Assembly (NCBI RefSeq): GCF_039871655.1
Contig: NZ_JBDPLZ010000003.1
Coordinates: 682,001-746,000, forward strand
Length of the DNA stretch: 64,000 nucleotides
DNA from: Actinocorallia sp039871655
Lineage (GTDB): Bacteria; Actinomycetota; Actinomycetes; Streptosporangiales; Streptosporangiaceae
Direction of reading: 5' to 3'
Positions within the stretch are counted from its first letter, which is position 1. The number at the start of each line of letters is the position of its first letter. A program made the position numbers and the translations under genes. Positions 40,219-48,028 of this stretch are shown here, in pieces. The notes under the pieces are model-generated. The model searched no databases and was not told the origin of the DNA. It saw only the letters and a program-made list of their open reading frames with translations.

Positions 40219-42623
40219 TCAACGAGCGGCGTCCGGCCACCGAGACGGCCTTCGACGTGCCCCCGCGTTCCGCGCTGGACCGGTCCCCCACCGAGACGGT
40301 CTACGACCTGCCCCCGCGCCGGGCCCTGGAGAAGTCCCCCACCGAGACGGTCCCCGACCTGCCGGTGCGCCCGGCCGCGCAGGGGGCCCGGCGCTCCCTG
40401 TACCGGTACGCGGGCCTGCTCGTGGCCATCGACGTTCTGGTGGTGGCGCGCGACCTGTGGGCCGCGCAGATCCTCCTCGTGCCGCTGCTGCTGACCGTGC
40501 CGGGACTGCTGCTGCTGCGGGCGCTGCGGATCCCCGCCTCGGCGATCGCGGCGTTCCCGCTCTATGTGCCCGCCGCCTCGCTGATGACGCTCATGGGCTC
40601 CGGTTTGGCGGTGAACCTGGTCGGCCCGCTGGTCGGGGTCGACGCGCCGCTGCGCGCCGTCCCGCTCCTGATCGGCCTCCAGCTCTGCCTGGGGGCCCTG
40701 CTCCTGGCCGGGGCCCGGGCCCCCGACGACACCCTCCTGGACTGGAGCGGGCTGCCCTCCCCCCGCTGGACGGCACTGCTCGCCCTCGTCCCCCTGGTCG
40801 CCGCGATGGGCGCGCTCCGGCTGAACACCGGGCACGACAGCGTGCTCGCGATCGTGTCCATCGTCCTGTGCCTGCTCATCCTCACGGTCTCCACCACCTC
40901 GGCCGACCGGCTCACCCCGGCGCAGCTGTCGGTCATGCTGTTCGTGGTCGCGCTCGCGATGATGTGGTCCTTCTCCCTGCGCAGCGACCTGGTGTACGGC
41001 TTCGACATCGCCACCGAGTACGGCATGTCGCACCGGACGGTCCAGGCCGGGTACTGGAAGGCCGACAACAGCACCGACGCGTACGGCGCGATGCTGAGCA
41101 TCACCCTCCTGCCCGCGCAGCTGCACGCGCTGACCGGCATGGCGGACGTCGTGGTCCTGAAGCTGGTCTTCCCCGCCGTCTTCGCGATGTTCCCCATCGG
41201 GGTCTTCCGGCTGGCCCACCGGTTCCTGCCGCAGCGGTGGGCCTTCCTGGCCGCGGCCTACACCCTGGTGCAGGGCGGCGTCTTCCAGCAGCTCCCGGCA
41301 CTGGCCCGGCAGGAGATCGCGCTGCTGATGTTCCTCGCGCTGATCAACGTGGTCTTCGACGACCGGGTCTCCGGCCGCCAGCGCGCCCTGCTCATCGCGG
41401 TCCTCACACCGGGCATGATCGTCAGCCACTACTCGACCGCCTACCTCGCCGTGGCGATCTTCGGCGGCGGGGTCGTCCTCCAGCTCGCGGTCTCGGCCGT
41501 CCGCCGCAGACGGGCGCTCAACCTGGCCGTCCTCGCCGTGTTCGCCGCGGGCCTGGGCTCCGGTGCGCTCTGGTACGGCCTCGTCACGCAGTCGGCGTCG
41601 AACCTCTCGACCTTCAGCTCCTCGCTGAGCACCTCCGGCCTGCGGCTGCTGCCCAACACCGACGGCAAGGGCAACCTCATCAGCGGCTACCTCAAGGGCA
41701 CCGAGACCAGCGGCATCAAGGTCAAGGAGTATTCCGCGCGGCTGGAGGAGCAGTACGCCGAGCGCACGTACGTGGTGCCCTTCGAGGACGCCGGGGACCG
41801 CGAGTACGCCCTGTACGACAAGCCCATGGCCAAGCCGCCGGTGCTGGTGCCGATGCTGCGCGGCATCCTGAACACCGGCGAGCTGTACGTGCAGCAGTTC
41901 GGGAACCTGCTCGGCCTGCTCGGCGCACTGATCCTCGTCAGCAAGCGCAACTCTCCCGGGGCGATCCGGGTGATCGGGCTGCTGTCCGTCCCCGCCCTGA
42001 CGCTGCTGGCGCTGTTCCGGCTGTCGGGCACCTTCGCCGCCTCCTACAACCAGGGACGCGCCCAGCTCCAGGCCATGATCCTGCTGGCGGTCCCGATGTT
42101 CTGGCTGCTGCACCGGCTGCCCGGCAGGCTGGAGCGGTTCGCCCGCTCCAGGGACGACCAGTTCCTGGACCGGCTCATCCGGACGACGGCCGCCGGCGCG
42201 CTGCTGACGATCTTCCTCAACACGACCGGGTTCGTCGGCACGTTCTTCGGCGGCGGCACCAGCACGAACCTCACCTCCTCGGGCGAGGACCACGACCGGT
42301 TCTACATCCAGGGCCCCGAACTGGCGGGCGCCGAGTGGATGGGCAGCCGCGTCGCGCTCAAGGAACTGGTGTACGCCGACCGGTACGGCGCTCTGAGGCT
42401 CTACGCGATGACCCAGATCAAGGACCGGCTCATCACCGACATCACCCCCCGCACCCTGCACCGGACCGGCTGGATCTACGCCGGCCGGTCCAACACCGTG
42501 GACGAGCGGACCAGGAGCCTGGTGGACAACCGGCTGGCGGTCTTCAACTTCCCGACGGCCTTCGTCCAGAGCCACTACAACCTGGTGTACTCCAACGGCT
42601 ACTCGGGGGTCTACCGGCGCTGA
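40215..42623 (+). CDS. large polytopic membrane protein, putative polysaccharide polymerase (DUF2206-like)
   Basis: An 802-residue protein: cytoplasmic tail (1-60), roughly a dozen or more transmembrane helices (about 65-510 and 575-660) and two outer domains, one around 445-545 and one at the C-terminus (about 690-802). The first loops contain DLVYGFDIATEY and the conserved-looking SLRSD. The architecture fits GT-C glycosyltransferases or Wzy-type polymerases; the family is reminiscent of DUF2206. The tail holds three 17-residue repeats, each with TETxxDxP. ATG 40215 overlaps the previous stop by 4 nt. Last gene of the operon, followed by a terminator. Confidence 0.72.
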   Translation: MINERRPATETAFDVPPRSALDRSPTETVYDLPPRRALEKSPTETVPDLPVRPAAQGARRSLYRYAGLLVAIDVLVVARDLWAAQILLVPLLLTVPGLLLLRALRIPASAIAAFPLYVPAASLMTLMGSGLAVNLVGPLVGVDAPLRAVPLLIGLQLCLGALLLAGARAPDDTLLDWSGLPSPRWTALLALVPLVAAMGALRLNTGHDSVLAIVSIVLCLLILTVSTTSADRLTPAQLSVMLFVVALAMMWSFSLRSDLVYGFDIATEYGMSHRTVQAGYWKADNSTDAYGAMLSITLLPAQLHALTGMADVVVLKLVFPAVFAMFPIGVFRLAHRFLPQRWAFLAAAYTLVQGGVFQQLPALARQEIALLMFLALINVVFDDRVSGRQRALLIAVLTPGMIVSHYSTAYLAVAIFGGGVVLQLAVSAVRRRRALNLAVLAVFAAGLGSGALWYGLVTQSASNLSTFSSSLSTSGLRLLPNTDGKGNLISGYLKGTETSGIKVKEYSARLEEQYAERTYVVPFEDAGDREYALYDKPMAKPPVLVPMLRGILNTGELYVQQFGNLLGLLGALILVSKRNSPGAIRVIGLLSVPALTLLALFRLSGTFAASYNQGRAQLQAMILLAVPMFWLLHRLPGRLERFARSRDDQFLDRLIRTTAAGALLTIFLNTTGFVGTFFGGGTSTNLTSSGEDHDRFYIQGPELAGAEWMGSRVALKELVYADRYGALRLYAMTQIKDRLITDITPRTLHRTGWIYAGRSNTVDERTRSLVDNRLAVFNFPTAFVQSHYNLVYSNGYSGVYRR
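40239..40373 (+). repeat. three 51-bp repeats encoding TETxxDxP units
   Basis: The threonine-encoding starts are at 40239, 40290 and 40341. The units read TETAFDVPP, TETVYDLPP and TETVPDLPV, each carrying a TxxD motif of the kind FHA domains bind when the threonine is phosphorylated. Confidence 0.75.
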
Positions 42624-42625
42624 GC

Positions 42626-42648
42626 GGCCCCGGGCCTCACCGGGGGCC
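42626..42648. terminator. terminator at the end of the polysaccharide operon
   Basis: GGCCCCGG pairs with CCGGGGGCC (one bulge) across a 6-7-nt loop, between the converging polymerase and NRDE genes. Confidence 0.6.
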
Positions 42649-43419
42649 GGGGAGGACGGTCGTCCAGGCCGACGGGTCGCCGGGCCGGCCCGAGAAGTCG
42701 TACCGGACCGTCCGTGGGCCGAGCGCGACCAGGCTGACCGACGTGGTGGCGAAGACCCGGTCCTCGGCGGTGACGTGCCTGTGCAGCAGGGCGCGCGGGT
42801 CGGACGGGTCCAGCCCGTCGCCCTCGGCCAGGGGCAGCCAGTCGCCCCACGCCCCGGCGGGGTCGCCGTCCTCGGGCTCGGGACGGGCGGCGGCCTCCAG
42901 CCGGGGCCGGAAGTGCGCCAGCCGGGCCCGGATGCCGTCCAGGGCGCTCTGCGGGATGGCGGTGGGGCCGGGGCAGGTGTCGTCCAGGCCGGTGTTCACC
43001 ACCAGGTGGACGCCCGGCTCCAGCGTCCGCTCGGTGAGGTCGCGGCCGGTCCAGGTCCACAGCCGGACGCGGTCCGGCTCGGCGCACACCAGGTGGAACG
43101 GGTCGAGGCGGGAGTGGTCGAGGCCGCCGAGGCGCCCGTCGGACGCCGCGCGCAGCGGCAGGTCGCCGCGGGAGAGCCGGTCGCGCGGCGGGGCGTCGAC
43201 GCCGCAGCCGTTGAGCACGCACGCCGCCCGCGGCAGGGAGGGGTTCACCGCCAGCCAGGTGCCGCCCGCCAGGCGGTCCCGGCCGCCGAGCAGTGCCGGC
43301 CGGTCCGGCCAGTGCGCGGCGGGCGGGTCCCAGGCCCGGTCGGCGTACTCGTCGCGGACTCCGACGAGCAGCACCGGGATCGGGGAGGAGGGGTCAAAGC
43401 TCAGGAGGCAGGTGCACAT
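42637..43419 (-). CDS. NRDE/TANGO2-family protein
   Basis: A 260-residue protein starting MCTC; Cys2 is the presumed N-terminal nucleophile of the Ntn-hydrolase-like fold. The family NRDE motif is present as VRDEYADR, followed by GGRDRLAGGTWLAVN (family pattern GGRD-x-GGTWL). Human TANGO2 belongs to this family, and a heme-handling role has been proposed. It lies 33 nt after the SCO1664-family gene on the same strand, so it may be cotranscribed. The stop overlaps the operon terminator. Confidence 0.88.
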   Translation of the reverse strand: MCTCLLSFDPSSPIPVLLVGVRDEYADRAWDPPAAHWPDRPALLGGRDRLAGGTWLAVNPSLPRAACVLNGCGVDAPPRDRLSRGDLPLRAASDGRLGGLDHSRLDPFHLVCAEPDRVRLWTWTGRDLTERTLEPGVHLVVNTGLDDTCPGPTAIPQSALDGIRARLAHFRPRLEAAARPEPEDGDPAGAWGDWLPLAEGDGLDPSDPRALLHRHVTAEDRVFATTSVSLVALGPRTVRYDFSGRPGDPSAWTTVLPGPR

Positions 43420-43432
43420 TGAAATATTTCAA
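43419..43432. promoter_or_regulatory. AT-rich palindrome at the NRDE start codon
   Basis: TTGAAATATTTCAA, a perfect 14-bp palindrome that includes the first base of the start codon on the minus strand. Its base composition is very unlike its surroundings. Candidate operator. Confidence 0.4.
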
Positions 43433-43452
43433 CAAATGTCGCAAAGTGCCCG

Positions 43453-44181
43453 CTACATCGGGGGCCAGGGTATGGCGGGCCAGTCCTCCGGCGGATAGGG
43501 GTGCACCCTGTGCTTGAGCATGAGGTCGACCCGGCGCCCGGTCGCCTCGACCTCCTCGGTGGTGATCAGCCCGGCCAGCCGCCCGGCCAGCCCGCCCTCC
43601 AGCTCGGCCCTGACCTTGGCCAGCGCCTGCAGTGCCAGCGGCTTGAGCGGCTTGCCCCGCCACTGCCACAGGACCGTGCGCAGCTTGTACTCGGTGGAGA
43701 AGCACACCCCGTGGTCGCAGCCGTGCACATGGCCGCCCTCCACCGGCAGCAGATGCCCGATCTTCCGGTCGGCGTTGTTGACCACCGCGTCGAACACGGC
43801 GATCCGGCGCACCGCCGCGTCGTTGGCGCGGGACAGGGCGACGAGGTCGACCGACGGGTCGGGGTCGATCCACAGCTGGACCATGCCCGGCCCCCAGGGC
43901 CCGTCGCGGTGCACGGTCGGCGGCACGATCCGCCACCCCATCGCCTGGGACACCAGGTAGGCGGCCACCTCGCGCCCGGCCAGGGTGCCGTCGGGGAAGT
44001 CCCACAGCGGGCGCTCCCCCGCCACCGGCTTGTAGACGCATTTGGCGCGCACACCCTCGAACTCGATGTCGCAGCGGAGAGTGGCGTTCGAGGCCTGGAC
44101 CAGCCGCCCTTCGACCGTCATGGCGCCGTGCGTCAGCAGCCGTTCGGCCGCGGCGGTGTCCTCCGCGAGGGACTGCGTCAT
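43453..44181 (-). CDS. SCO1664-family protein (PI3/4-kinase-like fold)
   Basis: A 242-residue protein of a family named from Streptomyces coelicolor SCO1664. VKAKCVYKP-type segment (VRAKCVYKPVAGERPLWDFP), a VFDAVVNNADRKIGHLL catalytic-loop-like motif and VHGCDHGVCFS resemble the lysine, catalytic Asp/Asn and metal-binding Asp of PI3/4-kinase-like enzymes. Substrate not known. ATG 44181 overlaps the DUF3090 stop by 4 nt, so the two are coupled; a frame upstream to 44247 is not supported. Confidence 0.88.
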   Translation of the reverse strand: MTQSLAEDTAAAERLLTHGAMTVEGRLVQASNATLRCDIEFEGVRAKCVYKPVAGERPLWDFPDGTLAGREVAAYLVSQAMGWRIVPPTVHRDGPWGPGMVQLWIDPDPSVDLVALSRANDAAVRRIAVFDAVVNNADRKIGHLLPVEGGHVHGCDHGVCFSTEYKLRTVLWQWRGKPLKPLALQALAKVRAELEGGLAGRLAGLITTEEVEATGRRVDLMLKHRVHPYPPEDWPAIPWPPM

Positions 44182-44735
44182 ATCGTCCTTAGATGTCCGT
44201 TCTGGCGGGGGCACACGTGCCCTGAGGAGTCCAGTGGCAGCCCGCACAGCGGGCAGGGCGGGCGGCCGGCGGCCACCAGCTTGAGGGCCCGCTCCGCGAA
44301 CGCCCTGGCCTGGGCCGCGGTGAGCGAGACCCGCAACGTGGAGCCCTCCGGCTCCTCCGGGGCGGGCTCCTCTGGGTCCAGCAGCGTGGGATCGTTCTCG
44401 GCGGCCTCGACGATGACGCGCTCCTCCTGCGGATCCCAGGCCAGCGCCATCGCGCCCACCCGGAACTCCTCCTCCACCGGCTGGTCGAGCGGGGAGTCGT
44501 CGTGCAGGTCCTCGGGGGTGACCGCGGGGATGGAGGCGGAGCCGCCGCTGCGCCGCAGCACCTCGTCCAGCAGCTCCTCCAGGCGTTCGGCCAGCAGCTC
44601 GACCTGGAACTTCTCCAGTCCGACGCTGGTCACCCTGGCGCCGGCGCGGGCCTGGAGGTAGAACGCGCGATCCCCGGGCTGGCCGACGGTCCCGGCGACG
44701 AACCGGTCGGGCAGGTCATAGGAGATGACGGGCAT
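44178..44735 (-). CDS. DUF3090 family protein
   Basis: A 185-residue protein of a family restricted to actinobacteria. N-terminal YDLPDRFVAGTVGQPGDRAFYLQA is the family hallmark. Two zinc-type cysteine pairs occur at the end (CPLCGLPLDSSGHVCPRQNGH). Biochemical role unknown; almost always coupled to SCO1664-family and phosphoglycerate-mutase-like genes, as here. A TAGGGT box lies 6 nt before the ATG. Confidence 0.92.
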   Translation of the reverse strand: MPVISYDLPDRFVAGTVGQPGDRAFYLQARAGARVTSVGLEKFQVELLAERLEELLDEVLRRSGGSASIPAVTPEDLHDDSPLDQPVEEEFRVGAMALAWDPQEERVIVEAAENDPTLLDPEEPAPEEPEGSTLRVSLTAAQARAFAERALKLVAAGRPPCPLCGLPLDSSGHVCPRQNGHLRTI

Positions 44736-44741
44736 GATCCG

Positions 44742-44747
44742 ACCCTA
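44742..44747 (-). promoter_or_regulatory. -10 box of the DUF3090 gene, leaderless type
   Basis: TAGGGT on the minus strand, 6 nt from ATG 44735. It overlaps the stop of the phosphatase gene upstream. Confidence 0.45.
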
Positions 44748-45416
44748 CGCGCCGCCGCCGACCGGCGCGTCACTGTCCCCCTGGTTCGCGGGCACCAAAC
44801 CACTCAGATCGGTCCCGTTGTCGTTCAGCCGCACCAGGAAGGGACGCAGCTCGGTGTAGCGGATGACGGTCAGCGAGGCCGGATCGACCTGGATCCGCTG
44901 GAACTGGTCCAGGTGCAGGCCCAGCGCGTCCGCGACGATCGCCTTGATGATGTCCCCATGGGAGCAGACGGCGTAGACGGCTTCGGCGCCCAGGCGATCG
45001 TTCCAGTCCCGCACGGCCCGCACCGCCCGCAGCTGGGCGGCGGCCAGCGCCTCCCCGTCCGCGCCGGGGAAGGTCACCGCGCTGGGGTGGGCCTGGACGA
45101 CCTTCCACAGCGGCTCCTCGGCGAGCTCCTTCAGCTCCCGGCCCGTCCAGTCGCCGTAACGGACCTCGCCGAAGCGTTCGTCGACGTCGAGGCCGCCGGG
45201 CGTGTCGCGGCCCTCCAGCACGGCTCGCGCGGTCTGCACGCACCGCTCCAGGGGGCTGGAGACCACCGCGTCCAGCGGTACCGCGGCCAGCCTGGCCCCC
45301 ACGGCCCCGGCCTGGGCCGCGCCGCGCTCGTCCAGCGGCACTCCCGGGGTCCAGCCGGTCAGCACCGGCCCGGTCTTCGCGGTCAGGCCATGACGGATCA
45401 AAAGAACAGTGGGCAC
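44745..45416 (-). CDS. histidine phosphatase (MSMEG_4193-type phosphoglycerate-mutase-like)
   Basis: A 223-residue member of the histidine phosphatase superfamily. LLIRHG holds the catalytic histidine, SSPLERCVQTA the second arginine, and VCSHGDIIKAI the second histidine. The family is usually annotated as MSMEG_4193-like phosphatase; its substrate is unknown. The GTG at 45416 has a TAAAGT box exactly 7 nt upstream, so the transcript is probably leaderless; the upstream frame to 45449 crosses that promoter. Confidence 0.88.
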   Translation of the reverse strand: MPTVLLIRHGLTAKTGPVLTGWTPGVPLDERGAAQAGAVGARLAAVPLDAVVSSPLERCVQTARAVLEGRDTPGGLDVDERFGEVRYGDWTGRELKELAEEPLWKVVQAHPSAVTFPGADGEALAAAQLRAVRAVRDWNDRLGAEAVYAVCSHGDIIKAIVADALGLHLDQFQRIQVDPASLTVIRYTELRPFLVRLNDNGTDLSGLVPANQGDSDAPVGGGA

Positions 45417-45423
45417 GGTTAAC

Positions 45424-45440
45424 ACTTTATGCCGGATACT
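45424..45440. promoter_or_regulatory. divergent leaderless promoters, phosphatase / CorA
   Basis: Minus strand TAAAGT (45429-45424), 7 nt from GTG 45416. Plus strand GATACT (45435-45440), 7 nt from ATG 45448. Only 31 nt separate the two start codons. Confidence 0.55.
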
Positions 45441-45447
45441 TGGCGTC

Positions 45448-46416
45448 ATGATTGTCGACTGTGCCCTCTACCGAGGTGGCTTCCGGCAGGAGGTGGACGG
45501 CGACATCCGCGAGGCTCTGAAGGCCGCCACGGCGCACGACGACGCCTTCATATGGATCGGTCTGCACGAGCCCGCCCCCGAGGAGTTCGAGACCGTCAGC
45601 AAGGACCTCGGGCTGCACCCCCTCGCCGTCGCCGACGCCACCTACGGGCACCAGCGGCCCAAACTCGAGGACTACGGGGACACCCTCTTCGTGGTGGTCA
45701 AGACCGCCACCTACACCAAGCCCGCCGAGATCATCCTGGGCGAGATCATGGTGTTCGTCGGCCCTGGCTTCGTCATCACCGCGCGGCACGGCGACGCCAA
45801 CCCGCTCGCCCCCGTCCGGCGCCGGATGGAGAGCGACCCCACCCTCCTGGCGACCGGTCCGAGCGCGGTGCTGTACGGGGTGCTGGACGAGATCGTCGAC
45901 AGCTACGACGTCATCGCCCACGACATCGAGTCCGACATCATCGCCCTCGAACGCCGGGTCTTCACCCACGACGGCCAGGACGTCACCGAGGACGTCTACA
46001 CCCTCAAACGCGAGATCCTGGAGTTCCGCACCGGGGAGGACCCGCTCCTGCCGGTGCTGCAGGAGCTCGTCAAGGGCAGGATCCCGCTGTGCGTGCGGCA
46101 CAAGGAGCGCTTCCGCGACGTCCAGGACCACCTGCTGCGCATCGACCAGAAGATCGACGCGCACAGCGAGATGGTCACCAACGTGCTGACCGCGCATCTG
46201 GCCGTCCTGAGCAAGCGGCAGAACGACGACGTGCGCAAGATCTCCGCCTGGGCCGCCATCCTGGCCATCCCCACCATGATCGCGGGGGTCTACGGCATGA
46301 ACTTCGAGCACATGCCCGAGCTCGGCTGGGCCACCGGCTACCCGCTGGCCCTCGGCACCATGGGGAGCGCGTGCCTGCTGCTGTACCGGAAGTTCAAGAA
46401 GAGCGGCTGGCTGTGA
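45448..46416 (+). CDS. corA: CorA-family magnesium/cobalt channel
   Basis: A 322-residue CorA protein. A large cytoplasmic alpha/beta domain and long stalk helix (QDHLLRIDQKIDAHSEMV) are followed by two C-terminal helices with the selectivity motif YGMNF between them. All family hallmarks are present. ATG 45448 is chosen for the exact 7-nt distance to the -10 box. Its stop lies 12 nt from the stop of the converging SDR gene. Confidence 0.92.
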   Translation: MIVDCALYRGGFRQEVDGDIREALKAATAHDDAFIWIGLHEPAPEEFETVSKDLGLHPLAVADATYGHQRPKLEDYGDTLFVVVKTATYTKPAEIILGEIMVFVGPGFVITARHGDANPLAPVRRRMESDPTLLATGPSAVLYGVLDEIVDSYDVIAHDIESDIIALERRVFTHDGQDVTEDVYTLKREILEFRTGEDPLLPVLQELVKGRIPLCVRHKERFRDVQDHLLRIDQKIDAHSEMVTNVLTAHLAVLSKRQNDDVRKISAWAAILAIPTMIAGVYGMNFEHMPELGWATGYPLALGTMGSACLLLYRKFKKSGWL

Positions 46417-46428
46417 GGCCGAAGCGCC

Positions 46429-47289
46429 TCAGCGCTTGCCGCGCAGGGCTTTGAGCTTGGTGGCCGCCGCCGACGCCCGGTGCATCACCCCGAGCGCGAG
46501 CCTGCCGATCCGCATGCCCTCCGGCTTCATCGGATGCAGGATCGCGTCGGTCCCCCCGTCGACGAACACCACGGTGCCGACGATGAGCGAAGAGGCCTCC
46601 GACAGCAGGAACGCGATCGTCGCGGCGACCTCCTCGGGCCGTCCCGGACGGCCCAGCGCGCTCGGGTAGGCGTCGGCGAAGACCCCCAGCCTGGGGTCCC
46701 GACGCAGCCCCTCGGTCATCGCGGTGTCGATCATTCCGGGGGCGACGGCGTTGAGCCGGATCCCGGCGCCGGCCCACTCGTCCTTCACCGCCTCCCGGCG
46801 CGTCCAGTACGCCAGCGCCGCCTTGGTCGCGGGGTAGACCTCGACGGCGTCCGCGGACGCCGCGGCCCGGCGGGCGCCGTCCTCGTCGTCGCGCAGGCAC
46901 GCCGCGGCCACGTCGGCGTTCCAGCCCGGCTGGCAGGTCACCGAGTTCGACGACAGCAGCACCGCCGAGGCGCCGCCGGCCGCCTCCAGCTCCGCGCGCA
47001 GCCCCTTCACCAGGGCCAGCGCGCCGAAGTAGTTCACCGACACCACCAGCTCCGGGTCCACTCCGGTGAGGCCGGCGATCCCGGCACACGGCACGAGCCC
47101 GTGCACCACCCCGGTCCTGGCGCGCACTCCGGCGACCGCGTCCTCCCTGCCCCGCGCGGTGGACAGGTCGGCGACCACGTCGGCGTCCTTCAGGTCGACC
47201 GTGACGACCGTGTGGCCCTGCCCGCGCAGCAGCGCGGCGGTGGCCGCCCCGATCCCCGACGCCGCTCCGCTGATGACATAGGTGCCCAT
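46429..47289 (-). CDS. short-chain dehydrogenase/reductase
   Basis: A 286-residue Rossmann oxidoreductase. The cofactor motif is SGAASGIG, and Asp in TVDLKDAD suggests NAD(H). The active site shows SSNSVT and VYPATKAALAYW (Tyr-x3-Lys). VDGGTDAI and a long basic tail follow. Hydroxysteroid-dehydrogenase-like members are close. ATG 47289 has a GGAAGG stretch upstream and marks the domain start, but the frame is open upstream into a membrane domain, so a fused form of 498 residues is possible. Converges with corA. Confidence 0.85.
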   Translation of the reverse strand: MGTYVISGAASGIGAATAALLRGQGHTVVTVDLKDADVVADLSTARGREDAVAGVRARTGVVHGLVPCAGIAGLTGVDPELVVSVNYFGALALVKGLRAELEAAGGASAVLLSSNSVTCQPGWNADVAAACLRDDEDGARRAAASADAVEVYPATKAALAYWTRREAVKDEWAGAGIRLNAVAPGMIDTAMTEGLRRDPRLGVFADAYPSALGRPGRPEEVAATIAFLLSEASSLIVGTVVFVDGGTDAILHPMKPEGMRIGRLALGVMHRASAAATKLKALRGKR

Positions 47290-47925
47290 CGGTCCCGCCT
47301 TCCGCTCCGGTCGTGTCCGGCCCGACTGTAACGACAGGGAAGACCGTGGGTCAGCCCCGGACCCGGCCTTCGGGTAAGGGGCCAGCAAGGAGGCCCACAG
47401 GCCGCTGCTGACGCCGTCGGCCTCCAGTCGCGCCCTGATCTGCTCGATCGTCGAACGGGTCGGGATCCCCGTCCAGAGCACCAGCGGGTAGCCGAGGCAG
47501 AAGGAGAGCGCCATCGGCAGGAAGCTGTCCGCCGCCATCGCCAGCGGCAGCCCGAGGAGCACCACGCCCTCGGTGAGCGCGAACCGCAGGAACAGGCCGG
47601 CGCGGAAGGACTCCGACGCGCTCAACCGGGAACCGCCCTGCCCGGCGCGGACCGGCAGCGCGGCGGGCAGCCGCCGCGCCAGGAGCAGAGCGCCCGCGGC
47701 GGCCACCGGGATGACGGCGCACGCCCACAGCGGCGGGGTGTCCACGGTGTGCGTCTCCACCCGCATGATGTACGGCGAGAGCGCCAGCACCCCCACGGGC
47801 ACGGCCAGCAGCCCGAGGAAGGCCCTGCGCAGCTGGGCGAGCATGGTTCCGGTGCGCAACGACGCGAGATATCCGGGGTCGCCCTCCGGGCCCGCCCCCG
47901 GTGGCGGATCTGCTGGAACTGCCAC
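47290..47925 (-). CDS. membrane domain fused in frame to the SDR (no stop between)
   Basis: About 212 codons in the same frame as the SDR. Four hydrophobic segments (about 34-54, 65-84, 110-130, 134-152) and a cytoplasmic tail (TRSTIEQIRARLEADG) look like a small independent membrane protein. I do not recognise a family. A polar linker (about 182-212) joins it to the SDR methionine. GTG 47925 has a TAAGGT box 8 nt upstream, so the message begins here. It may be one fused protein, or two proteins with reinitiation after stop loss. Confidence 0.6.
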
Positions 47926-48011
47926 GAAGCCGAACCTTAGCCTGAGCGGGCCCGGTTCTGACAGTGCGGCCGTGTCGCTTTTGCGCCTTCCGTATGCCGG
48001 TCCGGAAACGC

Positions 48012-48019
48012 TATAGCCT
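48012..48019 (+). promoter_or_regulatory. -10 region of the aldo/keto reductase gene
   Basis: TATAGCCT, 9-11 nt before ATG 48029 and with no ribosome binding site in between. Confidence 0.4.
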
Positions 48020-48028
48020 TTGGACCTT

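Noticed and set aside
42637..43419. Part of the polysaccharide operon
   Set aside because: Opposite strand, separated by a terminator; belongs with the SCO1664-family gene.
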